DNA of 64,000 nucleotides from Lentzea alba (GTDB lineage Bacteria; Actinomycetota; Actinomycetes; Mycobacteriales; Pseudonocardiaceae), in NCBI RefSeq assembly GCF_011067745.1, contig NZ_JAAMPJ010000019.1:62001-126000 (forward strand). Reading direction: 5' to 3'. The notes beneath the pieces are model-generated. The model searched no databases, had not been told where the DNA came from, and saw only the letters and a program-made list of their open reading frames with translations. Both the position numbers and the translations under genes were made by a program. This document shows, one piece after another, positions 61,601 to 64,000 of the stretch. Within the stretch, counting starts at the first letter, position 1. Every line of letters begins with the position of its first letter.

Positions 61601-62281
61601 GTCCGCGCGGCCCTCCTGGAGTTCGCGGACGGCGTGCTCGACGGCGACCAGGCCGGACGCGCAGGCCGCGTCGACCGTGTAGGCGGTGCCCTTGAGGTCG
61701 AACCGGTTGGCGATCCGCGACGCCGCGAGGTTCGGCACCAGGCCGATCGACGACTCGGGCTGTTCCGGGCCCAGACGGTCCTTGATGGCCTGGCGGACGT
61801 TGTTCAGCTCCGCGCCGGCCAGGTTCGGGAAGAGGTCGCGGACCACCGACACGACCTCGTCGGCGAGCCGGACCCGCTGGTCGAGACGTGCGCAGCCGGG
61901 CGTGAGGTAGCCGCCTCGGCCGACGATCACGCCGACCCGGTCACGTGACGGCAGGACCGCTTCGCCGCCCGCGTCCGCGATGGCTTCCGCCGCCGTGGCC
62001 AGGGCGAGCAGCTGATCGGGTTCCGCACCGTCCACTGTGGACGGCATGATGCCGAACCGGGTCGGGTCGAACTCCGCCAGGTCGTCGACGAACCCGCCCT
62101 TGCGGCAGTAGAACCTGTCGCCGGTGGTGCTGTCCTGGTCGTAGTAGGTGGCCGGGTCCCAGCGGCCGGGCGGGATCTGCCCGATGGCGTCCACGCCGCT
62201 GACGATGTTGCGCCAGAACGTCGTGGCATCGGGGGCGCCGGGGAAGACGGCACCGATCCCGACGATCGCTATGCCTCCCAT
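58616..62281 (-). CDS. Polyketide/PUFA-synthase-like protein: KS-AT-dehydratase
   Basis: 1221 residues; ATG 62281 overlaps the upstream gene by 13 bases. The ketosynthase (1-460) has the Cys/His/His triad C208 (VDAACASG), H342 (EAHGTATPAGD) and H379 (VKSMIGHAMPAAG). The acyltransferase (about 510-830) has Ser581 in LAGHSMGEW. A C-terminal hot-dog, PS-DH-like domain (about 860-1190) has His in LVDHSVFPQ and the Asp/Gln pair ALLDSAGQLIGHWM. There is no ketoreductase or ACP here; those are on the upstream protein and the free ACP. The set could iteratively extend and dehydrate a fatty chain. The starter and chain length are unknown. Confidence 0.87.
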   Translation of the reverse strand: MGGIAIVGIGAVFPGAPDATTFWRNIVSGVDAIGQIPPGRWDPATYYDQDSTTGDRFYCRKGGFVDDLAEFDPTRFGIMPSTVDGAEPDQLLALATAAEAIADAGGEAVLPSRDRVGVIVGRGGYLTPGCARLDQRVRLADEVVSVVRDLFPNLAGAELNNVRQAIKDRLGPEQPESSIGLVPNLAASRIANRFDLKGTAYTVDAACASGLVAVEHAVRELQEGRADAMLAGAVHVCHHPTLWSVFTQLRALSPSERIRPFDASADGTLLSEGVGMVLLKRLEDVGDERVYAVIRGIGSASDGRATSMMTPNPEGQLLAVQRAWANAELDPHRDAPGLIEAHGTATPAGDAAELSTMINAFGADGDEIGIGTVKSMIGHAMPAAGMAGLIKAALALHHNTLPPTLNVENPHSALHGTRFTPVATAREWSGPHRAVVNAFGFGGINAHAVLDGHTVAKPRKPVMTFAADTAEELAKALKERRTSSADRAFRLAVGNPDDRKLKLAERVLAQGKAWPGRHDIWFAPQPLLTSTDQVAFLFPGFEREFSGEVVDHAVRLLQDGRREARELMALGITPGALAGHSMGEWTAMVVGGIYPTIDEFVSALKPGAVAVVDIAYAALGCSADTAEQHLIEGVTISHDNCPHQSVICGPIDRLEQVLTTLKANGVMAQLMPFRTGFHTPALAPYLGQARETLDELPVRASDIPVWSANSLEPMRVDEVRELVLRHLVEPVKFRPLLERLHQAGFRAFVQIGQGSVQGFVSDTLHDRPHLAVNADIAPEALWAFGLKRGTAHKVKLRLGTPRIKVDPLGAEPVPVSDDSPMSAAVNKLLAHTNAVAREVVGALRPNEAGFTREFSLRTMPELVDHSVFPQAPGWPDLADGFPIVPATGLLEVFAEAARRLTGGTVHGFAQVKAKRWLTALPASTVKISARAEGRERVVVKVGDYAEGVVLMAPVAKQLVGKELEGVREAPVSAAELYRDGWMFHGPAFAGVTKIGCLADNGIAGVLTPLPAPGALLDSAGQLIGHWMQVTHTVDQTVLPTGIEQVSFHGPVPAGDVQCTAWIRSVTAQEMVADAELRVNGELWCRITGWTTRRFTTDDRIWQVKLRPGTEMLSTQDDEWLRVTENWSDSATRDLIMRRYLNSAERQHYGGLDVPAQRDWLLRVIAVKDAVRAWLWNRGAGPVYPAELTVGANGRVRGAFAVPGIEVIAEHGRAAARVRTEN

Positions 62282-64000
62282 CGGTAGACCACCTGCACGT
62301 CCTCACCGTTTCCGATCTCGTTCAGCACCGCGTCGACACCTTGCCGCGGCTCGATCAGCGGGATGCCGCGGCGCGCGTACTCGTCGGCGAGCCCGACCGC
62401 CATGCCCGCGCCGGCCCAGGGACCCCAGTCGACGGCGACGACTTTCCGTTGGGTGCCCCAGAACCTCGCCATCCGGTCCAGGGCGTCGTTCGCGGCCGAG
62501 TAGTCGGCCTGGCCGCGGTTGCCGAACACCCCGCTGACGCTGCCGAACAACACCAGGAATCCCTCGTTGAACGCCTTCGCGCCGTTGACCTTCGTGGCCC
62601 ACACGCGGTCGAACGACTCCTGGGTCTTGGCTTCGATCAGCTTGTCGTCCAGCACGCCCGCGCCGTGGATCACGCCGTCGATCCGGCCGAACCTGGCCTT
62701 GACGTCGTCGAGCACGGCTTGCACGGCCTGCGCGTCGGTGACGTCGCACTCGTGATAGCGCACGCTCGACGCCTTGGCGCGCAACCGTTCCATGGTCTGG
62801 CGGACCTCGCGCTCGGCGAGCACCCTGCGCGCCTTGGCCGGCACGTTCTCCTTCTCGCCCAGTTCGAACAACGCCTTCACGAGTTCCGGCTCGGTCGTGG
62901 CGTGGGTGAGCCGGTGGTCTTCCGGCGCGATCGGGGTGCGGCCGATCAGCTCGACGTGGCAGCCGGTGCGTTCGGCGAGTTCGGTCGCGACCAGGGCAGT
63001 GATGCCGCGGGCGCCACCGGTCAGCAGCACCACGCTGTCGGCGTTCAGGTCGAGGTTTCCGGCGGCGAGCTCCGTCGGCACCGCCTCGATGACCTGCCGT
63101 TTGCCCGCCTGATAACCGACGACCGCGGGTCCGGGGCCGATCTCGGCGAGCAACGCGGTGGCGATGTCGCGGTGGCTCTCCTTGGAGTTCACGTCGACCG
63201 CGCGCACCACGAGGTCCGGGTACTCGAGCGCGGCCGTGCGGATCAGGCCGTGCAGGCCGATGTCCGCGGGCAGTTCGTCCGGGGTGTGGTCGAAGCCGAA
63301 CGTGCCACCGCCCGTGGTGACCACCAGCAGGTTCACGCCGTTCGTCACGCACGCCTTGACGTCGCTGAACGCCTCGGGCAACCGTGCGCCGAGCCTGACC
63401 ACGACGTCGATGCCGCTCAGGTCGTCCGGGAGCACCTGCTCGATGCGCGGGCGGACGGCGTGCCGTTCGATGAGGTCCGCGAGCTCCAGGCCGATGCCGT
63501 TGTCGTCGATGATCAGCACGGTCTTGCCGGTCAGGTCGACCGGTGCCGCCGGCTCGGCGGCGACGACCTGTGGCACGAGCCGGACCAGACGACCGGTCGT
63601 GGTGGGCGGCGTGGCAGGTGCTCCGAACCAGCCGACGATCCCGTCGATCGTCTTCAGCTGGGCCAGCTCGTCGATCGCGCCCGTGGCACCGAGCTCCTGA
63701 GCCAGTTCACCCACGATCTCGGCGCGCTTGATGGAGTCGATCGACAGGTCCGCTTCCAGGTCCAGACCCGGCTGCAACATCTGCACCGGATAACCCGTGC
63801 GCGTGCTGATCGTCTGGAGCACGATCGCCCGCACGTCCTTCTCGACCGGCGCGGCAGCTGGTGTGGCCGTTGGTGCACCGAACCAGCCGACGATGCCCTC
63901 GATCGTCTTGAGCTGCGCCAGCTCGTCCACCGATCCGGACGCGCCCAGCTCGGCCACCAGCTCGCCGACGATCTCGGTCCGCTTGATCGAGTCGATCGAC
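62269..64000 (-). CDS. Tandem-ACP/ketoreductase end of a PfaA-like synthase (5' end outside window)
   Basis: About 577 residues are visible, and the frame runs open to base 64000, so the gene starts outside. Two ACPs in tandem carry the PUFA-synthase type site SIDSIKR (partial first copy; second in DLEADLSIDSIKRAEIVGEL), joined by near-identical linkers (QLKTIEGIVGWFGAPTATP / QLKTIDGIVGWFGAPATPP). A PfaA-like ketoreductase follows: NADPH loop LLTGGARGITALVA, HGAGVLDDK, and catalytic Ser/Tyr in FGSVSGVFG...GQADYSAAND. It ends YRWEA, overlapping the KS gene. Tandem ACPs of this type are the hallmark of PUFA and 'secondary lipid' synthases. More ACPs and probably a KS-AT lie beyond the edge. Confidence 0.88.
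   Translation of the reverse strand, partial: SIDSIKRTEIVGELVAELGASGSVDELAQLKTIEGIVGWFGAPTATPAAAPVEKDVRAIVLQTISTRTGYPVQMLQPGLDLEADLSIDSIKRAEIVGELAQELGATGAIDELAQLKTIDGIVGWFGAPATPPTTTGRLVRLVPQVVAAEPAAPVDLTGKTVLIIDDNGIGLELADLIERHAVRPRIEQVLPDDLSGIDVVVRLGARLPEAFSDVKACVTNGVNLLVVTTGGGTFGFDHTPDELPADIGLHGLIRTAALEYPDLVVRAVDVNSKESHRDIATALLAEIGPGPAVVGYQAGKRQVIEAVPTELAAGNLDLNADSVVLLTGGARGITALVATELAERTGCHVELIGRTPIAPEDHRLTHATTEPELVKALFELGEKENVPAKARRVLAEREVRQTMERLRAKASSVRYHECDVTDAQAVQAVLDDVKARFGRIDGVIHGAGVLDDKLIEAKTQESFDRVWATKVNGAKAFNEGFLVLFGSVSGVFGNRGQADYSAANDALDRMARFWGTQRKVVAVDWGPWAGAGMAVGLADEYARRGIPLIEPRQGVDAVLNEIGNGEDVQVVYRWEA

Noticed and set aside
58652..61948. A plus-strand open frame of 1098 codons
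   Set aside because: It is antisense to the KS-AT-DH gene, whose catalytic motifs are all in place.

Overview
The window is GC-rich and dense with coding sequence. It has frequent GTG and TTG starts, many 4-bp stop/start overlaps, ESX-type secretion partners, FadR- and TetR-type regulators, a Streptomyces-type subtilisin inhibitor and actinobacterial two-component and sugar-operator architecture. I read it as the chromosome of a filamentous actinobacterium, most likely Pseudonocardiaceae (Lentzea/Saccharothrix-like). The family call is inference; there is no rRNA or marker gene in the window.

Layout, left part. 1-1.2 kb: the end of an unidentified gene and an XRE-type regulator. 1.3-2.1 kb: a secreted protein with a duplicated two-cysteine module. 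2.4-8.6 kb: a minus-strand operon of YbaB-like protein, EspC-like helper, 1552-residue Rhs/YD-repeat polymorphic toxin with an HNH/Endo VII-like tip, and probable immunity protein. 8.8-12.6 kb: a sugar-utilisation locus in decay. Its GH27 alpha-galactosidase and FadR-type regulator are intact, but an enolase-superfamily enzyme has lost its catalytic core, and a permease is truncated and joined to what looks like the tail of a binding protein. 12.9-20.0 kb: a three-gene operon of EAD-trypsin protease, EAD-like/P-loop NTPase and NTPase-TPR-CHAT protease. This is a candidate NTP-dependent conflict (defence) system and the most interesting locus here.

Middle part. 20.0-21.3 kb: an SRPBCC protein and an NmrA-like reductase, then a 53-base perfect hairpin. 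21.4-31.8 kb: one giant secreted RTX-repeat protein of 3468 residues. 32-34 kb: a 2-hydroxyacid dehydrogenase, and a TetR regulator divergent from a small membrane protein. 34.3-40.0 kb: an XRE-NACHT-HEAT-like protein of 1879 residues, a second candidate conflict gene. 40-44.3 kb: secreted lipase, ChaA-like antiporter, subtilisin inhibitor, M15 carboxypeptidase and a TetR regulator. 44.5-48 kb: a membrane protein, a secreted-repeat lipoprotein, and a probable toxin carrying the AGNxAV motif of contractile-injection-system cargo. 48-51.6 kb: a NarL-type two-component system divergent from a pair of membrane-protein genes.

Right part. 51.7-54 kb: a GH3 beta-glucosidase behind a CebR-like operator. 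54-64 kb: a minus-strand operon of seven visible overlapping genes running off the window. It holds tandem-ACP/KR (PfaA-like), KS-AT-dehydratase, free ACP, alpha/beta hydrolase, GT1 glycosyltransferase, membrane-anchored methyltransferase and a GHMP-kinase-like protein. The tandem ACPs with the PUFA-synthase type attachment motif suggest a PUFA-synthase-like secondary lipid that is glycosylated and methylated. The product cannot be read from the sequence.

No tRNA, rRNA, CRISPR array or intact insertion sequence was seen. Many long open frames lie antisense to the real genes because of the GC bias and are not listed.
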